DNA of 64,000 bases from Opitutales bacterium (GTDB taxonomy: Bacteria > Verrucomicrobiota > Verrucomicrobiia > Opitutales > JAJFLR01), in the NCBI GenBank assembly GCA_021772565.1, contig JAJFLR010000087.1, forward strand, positions 1 through 64,000, in the 5' to 3' direction. A program made the translations under genes and the position numbers. Below the pieces are notes generated by a model. The model searched no databases. It was not told the origin of the DNA and saw only the letters and a list, made by a program, of their open reading frames with translations. Of the stretch, positions 30,190 to 39,990 are shown in pieces (within the stretch, counting starts at the first letter, position 1; every line of letters starts with the position of its first letter).

Positions 30190-30225
30190 TAAGCGTCTGC
30201 CATATATAAATTGGTAGATGCTCTA
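30190..30225. repeat. Miniature TAGCATCTGCCA-family hairpin (degenerate)
   Basis: TAAGCGTCTGCCATATATAAATTGGTAGATGCTCTA. Confidence 0.65.
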
Positions 30226-30458
30226 ATTTGTTGTCCATATGCGATCTGTAAAGAAATTACGTCCTCTGAATAAAAAAATTTGGAGGAATTTGCCTTGGCA
30301 AATACAATGAAATTATGGTTTGTACAAAATATTCAAATTTTTTTGAAGTTTCATCATAATGATGAGCTACTAAACTTTTCATCCCAAGCCTATTAAACGA
30401 AAATAATTTCTATACATCTGATGACTCGGCGAGTCATCCCTACCCAATTTATAGTCAA

Positions 30459-31859
30459 TCAATTCTTCGGATTTTTACTGTATCTTGACTGCTTGCCGAC
30501 TAGGCTTATTTTTACCGGACAGCCTTGTAGCCCAAATTCACTATTGATACCTTTTAATAAATAACGCCTGTAGGTATCGTCCATCTTGGCTGCTCGGTTG
30601 CAAAACAAACGTATTCTGATTGGACGAATACCGGTTTGAACAGTATAGTAAATCTTAAATCGTTTGCCTTTAACAAACTTCGGTTCGCTCTTTTGCTGCA
30701 TTGCGTTTATTAATCGATTGAGCTTTGACGTAGCGATACTCTGAGATGCAGTAATGTCTAATGTTTTAGCAATTTTTAAAATATCTTCAATCGCATAACC
30801 AGTCAAAGCAGAAATATAAACCACTGGACTTTCAGGAAGCAAAAATAACATCTCTCTAATTTTTTTAGTAAATTTCTCTTTGAAATCATTTATGTCCTCA
30901 TAGCCGGGCAATGGTTCTCGCTTAAAAGTTTCGAGTGCATGATCCCACTTGTTAACTATTACCGCAATCGACTTTCCAGCATCAATAATATTTCCAGAGA
31001 GAAGTTTGTCGTACTTTGTGATACCGGTCAAAGCATCAATAACCAAATAAACTACATCAGAATTTTCAATTGCTTGTTGAGATCTAACTGATGAAAAAAA
31101 TTCTACGGATGAATTCATTTTTTTATTTTTACGCAAACCGGCAGTATCAATCAAACGGAATAACCATTTGTTATCTTTATCAATTTGATGATCGAGGTTT
31201 TGTTCAACTGAATCACGGGTTGTACCCGGTATTTCACTAACGACTAAACGTTCAGATTTTAACAAACGGTTGCAAATACTTGACTTGCCAACATTCGGTT
31301 TACCGGTAAAAGTAATTTTAACCCGATAATCCTTTTCTTCATCACTTTTTTTAGGCGCAGGCCCTAACTTTTCCAATATCAATTTCTTTAGATCATCAAT
31401 ACCTCGTCCATGTTCAGCAGAAACTGATAATGTATTTTCAATTCCCAGACTAGAAAATTCAATTGTTTTGTTTTCAAAATCCGATGAGTCGATTTTATTA
31501 ATAACGAGTATAAACTTTTTACCACCTGATCGTAATCTTTCTACAATCATATCATCGAGTGGCATACGCCCTTCCCTACCATCAACTATCAGACAAATTA
31601 TTGTTGCTGCCTGAATCGCTAAAAAAACTTGTTCTTCACAAGCATCAATCAGTTTTTTATTATCCATGTCAGGCACAAGTCCAATTCCTCCGGTATCCAT
31701 CAACGTATAATCATCGTCAATTTCAGTGGTATTGACATCTCTGGTCACACCGGGCTTGTCATGGACAATAGCAATACGTCGATCGGCAATTCGATTAAAC
31801 AGACGACTTTTTCCAACGTTGGGTCTACCTACAAGGGCTACACTTCTTTGTTCGATCAT
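30459..31859 (-). CDS. der: Ribosome-associated GTPase EngA/Der (two tandem GTPase domains)
   Basis: 466 aa; ALVGRPNVGKSRLFNRI and TFTGKPNVGKSSICNRLL P-loops, DTGGIG, DTAGLRKNKK, KH-like C-terminus. Confidence 0.95.
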   Translation of the reverse strand: MIEQRSVALVGRPNVGKSRLFNRIADRRIAIVHDKPGVTRDVNTTEIDDDYTLMDTGGIGLVPDMDNKKLIDACEEQVFLAIQAATIICLIVDGREGRMPLDDMIVERLRSGGKKFILVINKIDSSDFENKTIEFSSLGIENTLSVSAEHGRGIDDLKKLILEKLGPAPKKSDEEKDYRVKITFTGKPNVGKSSICNRLLKSERLVVSEIPGTTRDSVEQNLDHQIDKDNKWLFRLIDTAGLRKNKKMNSSVEFFSSVRSQQAIENSDVVYLVIDALTGITKYDKLLSGNIIDAGKSIAVIVNKWDHALETFKREPLPGYEDINDFKEKFTKKIREMLFLLPESPVVYISALTGYAIEDILKIAKTLDITASQSIATSKLNRLINAMQQKSEPKFVKGKRFKIYYTVQTGIRPIRIRLFCNRAAKMDDTYRRYLLKGINSEFGLQGCPVKISLVGKQSRYSKNPKN

Positions 31860-31962
31860 AATGTTATTTTATTACTACCTATTCAATGAGGTAAATGTAT
31901 TTTATATATTATTGTGATAAGATTATGGCCTAAGGTGAAACACAGATTAGAAGTTGCTTGAG

Positions 31963-33132
31963 TTAGCATGTCTCAACCATCCGTTCAATACGATCACAAG
32001 CTTCGATCAAACGTTCATAGCTCGTTGAAAAACTAGCCCGAACAAAACCTTTGCCATTTGCTCCAAATGCAGTTCCGGGAACTAATGCAACTTTATGTTC
32101 ATTCAGTAATCTATGAGAAAACTCAACTTCATTCAAACCAGTTTTTGAAATATTTGGAAAAGTGTAAAATGAACCACCCGGACTATGGCAACTTAAACTC
32201 ATTTCATTAAATCTGCGCACTAGATAATCACGCCTACGCAAATACTGTTCTTTCATCTGAGCAACAGCATCAGCTCCATTTTTCAAAGCTTCAATAGCAG
32301 CTTCCTGACTTATTATTGATGCACAAAGCATACTGTATTGATGGATTTTCATCATAGCTTCAATTAGTGGTGCTGGCCCACAAGCAAAACCAAGTCGAAA
32401 TCCAGTCATAGCAAAAGCTTTAGAAACTCCATGCAGAAAAATTGTTCGCTCCTTCATACCAGGCAAACTGGCTATGCTTATATGCTCTCCCTCGTAAGTC
32501 AGCTCAGCATAAATTTCATCACAAATAACGATAATATCCTTTTCAATAACAAACTTAGCAATCTTTTCCAGATTTTGCCGACCAATAGTTCCACCCGTTG
32601 GATTTGTTGGAAAATTCAACATGAGCACACGACAACCGGGCTCCCACGACTTAGCTAACGCATCAGGATCGAGAGCAAAATTATCCTTTGAGTGAGTTGG
32701 CACGGCAACAGGTATACCATGAGCTAAAGTAACAGATGGATGATAGGAAACATAACACGGTTGATGAAATAGAACTTTATCGCCCGGGTTTATTATTGAT
32801 CGTATTGCAATATCCAATGCTTCAGAAACTCCTACTGAAACCAGAATTTCATTCTCCGGACTATAACTAACGTTGAAATTATTACCGACGTAATCTGCAA
32901 TAGTATTTCTTAACTGAATGAGACCAAGATTGTCTGTGTAACTTGTCTTACCTTTTTCTAAAGCAAAAATAGCAGCTTCACGGATACGCCAAGGTGTAAC
33001 AAAATCCGGCTCGCCAATACCCAAAGAGATAGCGTCCGGCATTTTTGCAACAACAGCAAAAAAATCCCGGATTCCTGAACGCGGTAAATCGACAACGTGC
33101 CGCGCAACGAACTTTGTGTAGTCAACTGACAT
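31963..33132 (-). CDS. PLP-dependent aminotransferase class I/II
   Basis: 389 aa; SLGIGEPDFVTPWRIREAA, NFPTNPTGG, ICDEIYAELTYEG, FLHGVSKAFAMTGFRLGF. Confidence 0.93.
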   Translation of the reverse strand: MSVDYTKFVARHVVDLPRSGIRDFFAVVAKMPDAISLGIGEPDFVTPWRIREAAIFALEKGKTSYTDNLGLIQLRNTIADYVGNNFNVSYSPENEILVSVGVSEALDIAIRSIINPGDKVLFHQPCYVSYHPSVTLAHGIPVAVPTHSKDNFALDPDALAKSWEPGCRVLMLNFPTNPTGGTIGRQNLEKIAKFVIEKDIIVICDEIYAELTYEGEHISIASLPGMKERTIFLHGVSKAFAMTGFRLGFACGPAPLIEAMMKIHQYSMLCASIISQEAAIEALKNGADAVAQMKEQYLRRRDYLVRRFNEMSLSCHSPGGSFYTFPNISKTGLNEVEFSHRLLNEHKVALVPGTAFGANGKGFVRASFSTSYERLIEACDRIERMVETC

Positions 33133-33141
33133 TATTATAAA

Positions 33142-33708
33142 TTATGCGCTGACGGCCGGCCTGTCAGGGTCGTTATTATCTCTTCCAATAAAAAAGCCCT
33201 GCTCTTTGTAAGATCTCAATAAAAAATGAGTCTGTGTTGATAAAACGCCGCCGATAGTGGCTAATTTTTCTGATACAAAAGCAGCAACTTCGTGAAGAGT
33301 TTCACCCTGGACTATTGCAAGTAAATCATAGCCCCCAGACATAAGATGACAAGATTCAACATTATCAAATCGACTAATTCTTTCAGCCAGGCGATCAAAT
33401 CCACCTTCACGCTCGGGACTGATTTTTACTTCGATAGCTGCACGAACTCGACCTTCAGCAGCTGTAGTCGGATGCAATACCGGACGCCACCCTAAAATTA
33501 CATTCTCATCCTTTAATCGTTTAAATTCTGATTCAACCTCAACCATGGACATACCAAGAATCTCAGCAATTTGCTCTTTAGACAAATGCTCACCCTCTAA
33601 TAATAATTTTAATACTTTGCTCATGATAGAAATTTTTAGATCAAAAGAATACATCACACTCTTTATATCACGAGTCAAGAAATCACTGAAGCAAATCGAT
33701 ATTCTCAC
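33142..33708 (-). CDS. Lrp/AsnC family regulator
   Basis: 188 aa; EHLSKEQIAEILGMSMVEVESEFKRLKDENVILGW HTH; CHLMSGGYDLLAIVQG effector domain. True start probably MSKVLKLLLEGEH. Confidence 0.85.
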   Translation of the reverse strand: MRISICFSDFLTRDIKSVMYSFDLKISIMSKVLKLLLEGEHLSKEQIAEILGMSMVEVESEFKRLKDENVILGWRPVLHPTTAAEGRVRAAIEVKISPEREGGFDRLAERISRFDNVESCHLMSGGYDLLAIVQGETLHEVAAFVSEKLATIGGVLSTQTHFLLRSYKEQGFFIGRDNNDPDRPAVSA

Positions 33709-34229
33709 TTCATCAATTTAATAGCTTTATTCCGCGAAATCTTACTTCTTTTTCCAAGAACGCCCTTTTGCCACCATTGATGAACAAGTTCCTTTTTCAG
33801 AATCCAATAAGGTACATTTGGAAATGCAGTAATATCTGAAATAATATATCCATCAATATTATTGAGCTTTTCTAAAAAACCCTCTTCTTCAAAGTTACGA
33901 CCCGATCCAACCATATAGCTTGGACAAAAATAGACTCCACTTTTGCTGATACTGCGCACTTCCCATTTTCCTCCATCAGGGGCAATCAAATCATACCCGG
34001 TTCCCTCATGAGGTGCAATTTTTCCATTTATAACTTCAGCTACAATTCGACGCTCAATCAAAAATGAAATTCTTCTGCCGTCGGAAAAATAAAGTTTCAC
34101 ACCACTTTCATCAATTTTAAGAGCATCAGCTAATTTTGTGATATCCCATTTCAAATAACCATCCGGCTTTGAATATAAATCATCAAATGAAACCAGAATT
34201 AAAAACCAAAAAATAATAATTTTGCTCAT
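33705..34229 (-). CDS. Hypothetical protein, signal-peptide-like N-terminus, weak resemblance to a PD-(D/E)XK endonuclease core
   Basis: Start taken at internal MSKIIIFWFLILVSFDDLYS; HEGTGYDLIAPDGGKWEVRSISKSG core. Confidence 0.5.
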   Translation of the reverse strand: MSKIIIFWFLILVSFDDLYSKPDGYLKWDITKLADALKIDESGVKLYFSDGRRISFLIERRIVAEVINGKIAPHEGTGYDLIAPDGGKWEVRSISKSGVYFCPSYMVGSGRNFEEEGFLEKLNNIDGYIISDITAFPNVPYWILKKELVHQWWQKGVLGKRSKISRNKAIKLMK

Positions 34230-34246
34230 AGAAAAATTTATCAATT

Positions 34247-35146
34247 TTATTTTAGTGTAGTTTGACAAATAAAAGCATCATCACCCAAACAATCTTTAAT
34301 AATATCTGTAAGAGTTTTACTCTCAGTGTCAGTTTCGTAAAAAGCAAAACAGGCACTGCCACTACCGCTCATATGACAACGGATTCCAGTTAGCTTTTTT
34401 ATCTCATCAAAAAGAGCGGGTAGCGCTAAATATTTTTTAAAAATTTCTTTTTCAAACCGGTTATAACAAAATTCATCAAGTGTTATTTCATTGTTTAGCC
34501 ATGCTTGTAGTTTACTTTCAACAATACTATGTTCATCAAAATTGCTATTAGTTTGAAAATGACTATAGGCCCATGAAGTTTCGATTTCGAAATTTGGTTT
34601 AAAAATTATTATGCAATTACTAGATAAACTTCTAATAGTATTAGTTGGAAGAGGATTTATAATTTCTCCTCGTCCTCTTACAATTGTAGCATTTGAATTA
34701 AAAAATAGCGGGCAGTCAGATCCGATGCTTTCTGCAATTTCGACTAAATCAGCAATATCAACTGGACAGTCAGAAAATTTATTAAGAAGAGTCAAAGTCG
34801 CAACTGCATTGCTGCTTCCACCACCTAATCCTGAACCAACAGGTATTTTTTTATCCAACTCAAAGTGTATGGATTTGTTGAAACGTTTGTTTCGATGTCG
34901 ATATGCTTTAGCGGCCTTCAGAATCAAATTATTCTCATCATGTGGTATTTCGACACTATTGGATACCAAAATATCTTCATTGCCCGTCTTAATTTCAGTA
35001 GCTGATAAAATATCGCCGAAATTTACCTGATCAACAACAGAAACAATTTTACGATATCCATTATTTTGTAGACCTGTTATGGCTAAAAAGAGATTAATTT
35101 TAGCAGGCGAAAAGATAGAGGCTTTATTTTTAGATAAACTGGTCAT
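34247..35146 (-). CDS. ispE: 4-diphosphocytidyl-2-C-methyl-D-erythritol kinase
   Basis: FSPAKINLFLAITG, KKIPVGSGLGGGSSNAVATLTLLN, MSGSGSACFAFYE; start at MTSLSKNKAS preferred over the ORF-track start 35182. Confidence 0.93.
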   Translation of the reverse strand: MTSLSKNKASIFSPAKINLFLAITGLQNNGYRKIVSVVDQVNFGDILSATEIKTGNEDILVSNSVEIPHDENNLILKAAKAYRHRNKRFNKSIHFELDKKIPVGSGLGGGSSNAVATLTLLNKFSDCPVDIADLVEIAESIGSDCPLFFNSNATIVRGRGEIINPLPTNTIRSLSSNCIIIFKPNFEIETSWAYSHFQTNSNFDEHSIVESKLQAWLNNEITLDEFCYNRFEKEIFKKYLALPALFDEIKKLTGIRCHMSGSGSACFAFYETDTESKTLTDIIKDCLGDDAFICQTTLK

Positions 35147-35196
35147 TTTAAAAGATATTGTTATAATGGGTCTAATAATCAAATATTAATATTATT

Positions 35197-35916
35197 ATGA
35201 GTTATGCAGCTATACTTCTTGCCGCAGGGAAAAGCAATCGAATGGGGAATCAGATCGATGATAAAATCATAGCCGAGGTTGGCGGTATTCCAATATTCTG
35301 GTATTCAGCAAACGTATTTCTTAAAAGTAATATTTTTACTCAAATTATTATTGTTTATCGAGATAATCAACAAAGGTTAGCCATTGAAAAAATTATTAAC
35401 CCGATAATCGATTGTTCAAATTCAATAGAAATATCCTGGGTAGAAGGCGGTGAACTCAGACAAGATTCTGTCTCTAATGGATTAGATCAAATGTCAGATG
35501 CGATAAAATATGTATTCATTCATGACTGTGCCAGGCCCATTATTAGATTAGATTCACTCTTACAATTAAAAAGTTTAGTCATTAAGTATAGAGCTGTAAG
35601 TCTTGCCAGTAAAGTAACAGATACTATTAAGAAAGTGACTCAAACGGATAGTGCTGAAAATTTATATTCACTAGTAGATATTGATAGAAATAAATTATGG
35701 TCCATGGAAACACCACAAGTTTTTGAAAGTGAATTGATTTTAAATGCTTATAAAAAAATAAAATTACTAAAGATAGTTATCACTGATGATACAGCTGCAA
35801 TTTCATTACTGGATCATCCAGTTTTTCTTTTGGAAGCATCATATCCAAACCCCAAACTTACAAATCCAATAGATTTTAAATGGGTGGAGTATTTACTACA
35901 AAATTTAGAGTGTTAA
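35197..35916 (+). CDS. ispD: 2-C-methyl-D-erythritol 4-phosphate cytidylyltransferase
   Basis: 239 aa; AAILLAAGKSNRMGNQIDDKI, VEGGELRQDSVSNGL, FIHDCARPII, WSMETPQVFESELI. Confidence 0.93.
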   Translation: MSYAAILLAAGKSNRMGNQIDDKIIAEVGGIPIFWYSANVFLKSNIFTQIIIVYRDNQQRLAIEKIINPIIDCSNSIEISWVEGGELRQDSVSNGLDQMSDAIKYVFIHDCARPIIRLDSLLQLKSLVIKYRAVSLASKVTDTIKKVTQTDSAENLYSLVDIDRNKLWSMETPQVFESELILNAYKKIKLLKIVITDDTAAISLLDHPVFLLEASYPNPKLTNPIDFKWVEYLLQNLEC

Positions 35917-35944
35917 TTAATAAAATCAAAAGATAAAATTAAAA

Positions 35945-36421
35945 ATGAGTATTAATAAGGTTATTACTGTTTTTTTATCAACTAGTGTGCTAATTACTTG
36001 TTGTTTCCAAAATCTAGGAGCAACTGTAATTAAAAATATATACCCGGAATATTTGGAGGATGCTCGACTTGATCGTATTTATGATTATTTTTCAGATAAA
36101 GAAACAATTGGCCCTTGGGCAATTTGTAGAACTCATTCTGATGTTAAAGAAGGTCTCTATTTCATAATAATACTCGACCACTCCATAAATATGTTACCCA
36201 AACAAACTGTAATTAAAATAAATATCATAAGCACTGAAAATAGTGAACCCATTACATATAATTTGACGTTGCAAAATATTTCACTTAAATCAAAAGAAAT
36301 TTACGCAGGACTGACAGGAACAGATTGGCCAGATGAAAATAAAAATTTACTGGCATGGAAAGTAGCACTTATTTCTGAAGACAAAATTGTTTTAGCTGAG
36401 CGGAAAAGTTATCTCTGGTAA
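35945..36421 (+). CDS. Hypothetical exported protein
   Basis: 158 aa; signal-peptide-like N-terminus. Confidence 0.5.
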   Translation: MSINKVITVFLSTSVLITCCFQNLGATVIKNIYPEYLEDARLDRIYDYFSDKETIGPWAICRTHSDVKEGLYFIIILDHSINMLPKQTVIKINIISTENSEPITYNLTLQNISLKSKEIYAGLTGTDWPDENKNLLAWKVALISEDKIVLAERKSYLW

Positions 36422-36503
36422 TATAATATTTAACTAGAATTAACTTTATAACCTACATCGTGATTTAAATGAGATCTTATCAAATCAGGTGAATATTTAT
36501 TGA

Positions 36504-37814
36504 CTAAAAAGTCACCTTGTTCTGTTTTTTATTTTCTTTAGCAATCTCACTTACACTTTTTAGACCTTCAAGTCCTTCCAAAACACGGAATTTTCCACCA
36601 AAATCTCTGGTTAATTTCTTGAAACGTTTTTCGTCATTTTCAAATGACTCATCTTTCCCGACAAACATAACGATATTTACACTTGGATAATTTCCATCTG
36701 GGTAATATTTTTTTGCTACATTGTGTAAGTGAGCCACAACTTGTTCATCATCAAATTTAGGTGATGGTTTTGCCTGTAGACTTGGGTATTTCTCATTAAC
36801 AACATCACCAATCCAATGAACTATTCGAGGCGGTAATCCTCTTTTTTGACGTGTCACATTTTCTTTTTCAAGCCATTTACGAGCGTCTGAAACTGCATTT
36901 TGCCATTTCAACTCATCTTTATCAGACCAACCTTTATCAGCTAACCACTTTTTATACTCATCCGGACTTAAGGTGGGATAATGCCACTGCCATCCACTCA
37001 ATATTAAAAAAATTGCATCAACATGCTGCTCCATAGCTGCTTGAATCGAACGTATCCATTGTCCAACATGTTTGCCCATAGGTAAAATTTTATCTGCCGG
37101 GTCATAATTATTATCTCCAGCACCACGCGATCCCGAGTTTTTATTAATCGGATCAATCCAGAAGGAAACATTTCGGTTTGTTAGTGAATTTGACAGAGCC
37201 ATTGTCGGACTAAATAAGTTAACATCTCGGTTATTATACGCATTCACGTTAAATAACGTTCCCGGTCCCAGTTTACTAATCATACGAGTTATTTCCTTTT
37301 TAACGATATCATAGGCATTAAAGCCACCTTTTTTGTCCTCGAGCATCCAGTCTGAAGCATCCAGTATAAAAATTAAACGTTCACTTTCATCCTTGATGCC
37401 AAAAAAGTTTACTGCCGAAGCACCAATCCCTAAACTACCGCGACCAAATCCACTTCCGAGACCTGAACCTTTTCCAACTGCAGATAAATTCACACGACTG
37501 CTTAAAGGAGCGAGATCAATATCAAATTCAGGTAAATTCATTTCTGATATTTGCGTAACCACCATGCGTAACTGCCTGGGTCGAGCACTCTTTTGTTGTT
37601 GCTTTTTAATTTGCATTTTATACTCCAGCTGTTCCGGATTAATCCGTTCCTGTGGCGGCGGAGCAATAAACTCAGGTTTTTTTGGCTTGATAAACTGATA
37701 AATTGTGATGCCTCCAAATACCAGTAGTGCAAGCAAATGTAGTATTAAACTGAGGCCAAACACCTCAAGCAGGGGCAAGTTTACTTTTTTCTTTTCTTTA
37801 TTTTTTTTACCCAT
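36504..37814 (-). CDS. TonB-like N-terminal anchor fused to a von Willebrand factor A-like domain
   Basis: 436 aa; single TM LPLLEVFGLSLILHLLALLVFGGI, Pro-rich linker PKKPEFIAPPPQERINPEQ, SERLIFILDASDWM MIDAS-like segment. Confidence 0.7.
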   Translation of the reverse strand: MGKKNKEKKKVNLPLLEVFGLSLILHLLALLVFGGITIYQFIKPKKPEFIAPPPQERINPEQLEYKMQIKKQQQKSARPRQLRMVVTQISEMNLPEFDIDLAPLSSRVNLSAVGKGSGLGSGFGRGSLGIGASAVNFFGIKDESERLIFILDASDWMLEDKKGGFNAYDIVKKEITRMISKLGPGTLFNVNAYNNRDVNLFSPTMALSNSLTNRNVSFWIDPINKNSGSRGAGDNNYDPADKILPMGKHVGQWIRSIQAAMEQHVDAIFLILSGWQWHYPTLSPDEYKKWLADKGWSDKDELKWQNAVSDARKWLEKENVTRQKRGLPPRIVHWIGDVVNEKYPSLQAKPSPKFDDEQVVAHLHNVAKKYYPDGNYPSVNIVMFVGKDESFENDEKRFKKLTRDFGGKFRVLEGLEGLKSVSEIAKENKKQNKVTF

Positions 37815-37823
37815 TGAAAATTC

Positions 37824-38216
37824 TTACTTCTTCTGAATTATTTCAATTTCATAGCCCTCTGGTGCATCGATAAATGCAAAAGTAGTTCCTGTGCTCTTAC
37901 TTGTTGTAGGACCCTCACTAAATTCAATGCCATTTCCTTTGATATGGTTTCTAAATTCCTCTAAGTCATTGACTTCAAATGCAAGATGCATTAAATCAGG
38001 CTGTACCTGAACAGGACCGGAATCCGGATAATATGTGATTTCCAATAACACTTCAGAATTTGGTATTTTCAGAAAAACCATTTTTGAACCACGTGGAGAT
38101 TCAGAACGTCTTGTTTCTTCAAATCCAAGAATATTTTTGTAAAATGAAACTGTTTTTTCCAAATCATCAACACGCATTCTAGTATGCAAGTAACTATTTA
38201 TTAATGAGTTAATCAT
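37824..38216 (-). CDS. VOC superfamily protein (glyoxalase-like)
   Basis: 130 aa; LHTRMRVDDLEKTVSFYKNILGFEE, HLAFEVNDLEEF, PEGYEIEIIQK. Confidence 0.88.
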   Translation of the reverse strand: MINSLINSYLHTRMRVDDLEKTVSFYKNILGFEETRRSESPRGSKMVFLKIPNSEVLLEITYYPDSGPVQVQPDLMHLAFEVNDLEEFRNHIKGNGIEFSEGPTTSKSTGTTFAFIDAPEGYEIEIIQKK

Positions 38217-38236
38217 AACATTCTATAAATTTTATT

Positions 38237-38677
38237 TTATTGTCCCATGCCAAATGAAACCATTTTTATTTCTGCTACTGCACATGAATTCAAAACATCT
38301 ATAACACGTTCATGACGAGCTTCATCTTCTACTTCAATTGTAACTAAAGTTTTAACACCTGCTAAATCTGATGACTGCTTTAAAACAGTTAAAGTGTTAG
38401 TGAGTTGAGGTAAATCGTGATTATTGGGTTCATCGTAAGGTTGATCATTAAGCAGAACCTGACCAATTGCTTGAATTATAACTAAATGTTCGTCAGGTAA
38501 ATCTAATGGTTCTTTTTGAAGAACATTTGGAGTTGGCAATTGAATCCCCAAATCAGCTTCCTGCTTAATTAATGTAGTTGTTACCATAAAATAAATAAGT
38601 AGCAAAAATACGATATCAATCATTGGCGTAAGATCGACATCATCTTTACTCTGTAATATTTCCAATCTGCGTTTCAT
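38237..38677 (-). CDS. ExbD/TolR-family biopolymer transport protein (copy 2)
   Basis: 146 aa; DVDLTPMIDIVFLLLIYFMVTTTL. Confidence 0.9.
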   Translation of the reverse strand: MKRRLEILQSKDDVDLTPMIDIVFLLLIYFMVTTTLIKQEADLGIQLPTPNVLQKEPLDLPDEHLVIIQAIGQVLLNDQPYDEPNNHDLPQLTNTLTVLKQSSDLAGVKTLVTIEVEDEARHERVIDVLNSCAVAEIKMVSFGMGQ

Positions 38678-38680
38678 AAA

Positions 38681-39091
38681 TTATAAATCTGACTGGTAAG
38701 TTGAAAAAATAATATTGATACACCCTCCTCTGGCACATGAATTCATCACATCTCGAACAAATCTGTGAGGGGTATTTCTATCAGCACGTATTACTACACG
38801 ATAATTTTTCAATTCCTTGTTACCTACTCTTACCAATTCAGTGAGTTGATTACTACTAACTTCCCTGACACCGGCAAATACTTTGCCATCAGTGGTGACT
38901 GAAACAAGTTGTCTATTACCGGCATCCTCAGGAATAACCGACCTTTGAGCAACGGGAATTTCAACTTTAATACGCTCAGCTGTTAAAATATTGGCAACAG
39001 TCATAAAAAAAACTATCAACAGAAAAACAATATCAATCATAGGCGTAAGATCGACTTTATGGTCTTCCTCTGGTGGATTATAGAGTTTCAT
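38681..39091 (-). CDS. ExbD/TolR-family biopolymer transport protein (copy 1)
   Basis: 136 aa; KVDLTPMIDIVFLLIVFFMTVANI. Confidence 0.9.
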   Translation of the reverse strand: MKLYNPPEEDHKVDLTPMIDIVFLLIVFFMTVANILTAERIKVEIPVAQRSVIPEDAGNRQLVSVTTDGKVFAGVREVSSNQLTELVRVGNKELKNYRVVIRADRNTPHRFVRDVMNSCARGGCINIIFSTYQSDL

Positions 39092-39189
39092 TTGGTATCT
39101 TTTACAACTGGATTATAAGATAATAATGCCTCAAACTATACTAGCGAGGAATAGAAATCAACTAATTAGGTTAGCTAATTTTTTGACTT

Positions 39190-39966
39190 CTAATCAACTT
39201 GCCTACGAGCTGAATGAACAAGAGTGTAATATAAATCACCTACTACACGTGTAACTCTTACAGTTAACTTGCCATACTTGTTTTTAAAATAAAAATAAAA
39301 AATCATTGCTGGTATAGCAACAATAAGTCCTGAGGCAGTAGTAATTAATGCTTCAGAAATATTACCAGCCAACAATTCAGGCTTTCCCATACCCTGTTGC
39401 TTTATTGAATTAAAAGCTTTCACCATACCACTGACAGTTCCAAGCAATCCAACCATTGGCGATACAGATGCAATAATTGATAAATAATTAATTAAAACAT
39501 ACGGGCCTGCCATTTCTTCAGTTGAGTATTCTTCCATAGCTTGTTCTATCGCTTCCGTATCAAACTCATCTTCGTCAATACGGTTCAATCCGGCATTAAT
39601 AATATTGGTAACCGCCATTGGGTAAGTGTTGCAGGTTTGCCTGCATTTTTCAAAATCAAGATCATGCAATTGTGGCTTTAGCTGATCGATAACTTCACTT
39701 CGCATAAAAGGTTGTTCCCTGATCATCATGAAATTATAAATCGTAATTCCAACTGTTGCAATTGAAAGTAGAAGCAATGGATACATCGCCCAACCTCCAT
39801 TTTGAAACAGAGTAATTAAGTTCACTTCTCCCTCCGCAGGTACATCGGTTGCAGCTGCTATTGATATAGATGACTGCTGAGCAAAGCTAACTGAAAGAAA
39901 CCCTGCAAACAACAGAGATATTACAATTAAGCGCATTAACAACTGGTTATTTATTTTTTGAGTCAT
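39190..39966 (-). CDS. MotA/TolQ/ExbB proton channel family protein
   Basis: 258 aa; LINYLSIIASVSPMVGLLGTVSGMVKAFNSI, NISEALITTASGLIVAIPAMIFYFYFK. Confidence 0.93.
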   Translation of the reverse strand: MTQKINNQLLMRLIVISLLFAGFLSVSFAQQSSISIAAATDVPAEGEVNLITLFQNGGWAMYPLLLLSIATVGITIYNFMMIREQPFMRSEVIDQLKPQLHDLDFEKCRQTCNTYPMAVTNIINAGLNRIDEDEFDTEAIEQAMEEYSTEEMAGPYVLINYLSIIASVSPMVGLLGTVSGMVKAFNSIKQQGMGKPELLAGNISEALITTASGLIVAIPAMIFYFYFKNKYGKLTVRVTRVVGDLYYTLVHSARRQVD

Positions 39967-39990
39967 ATTTTATATAGTTTAATACTAAAA

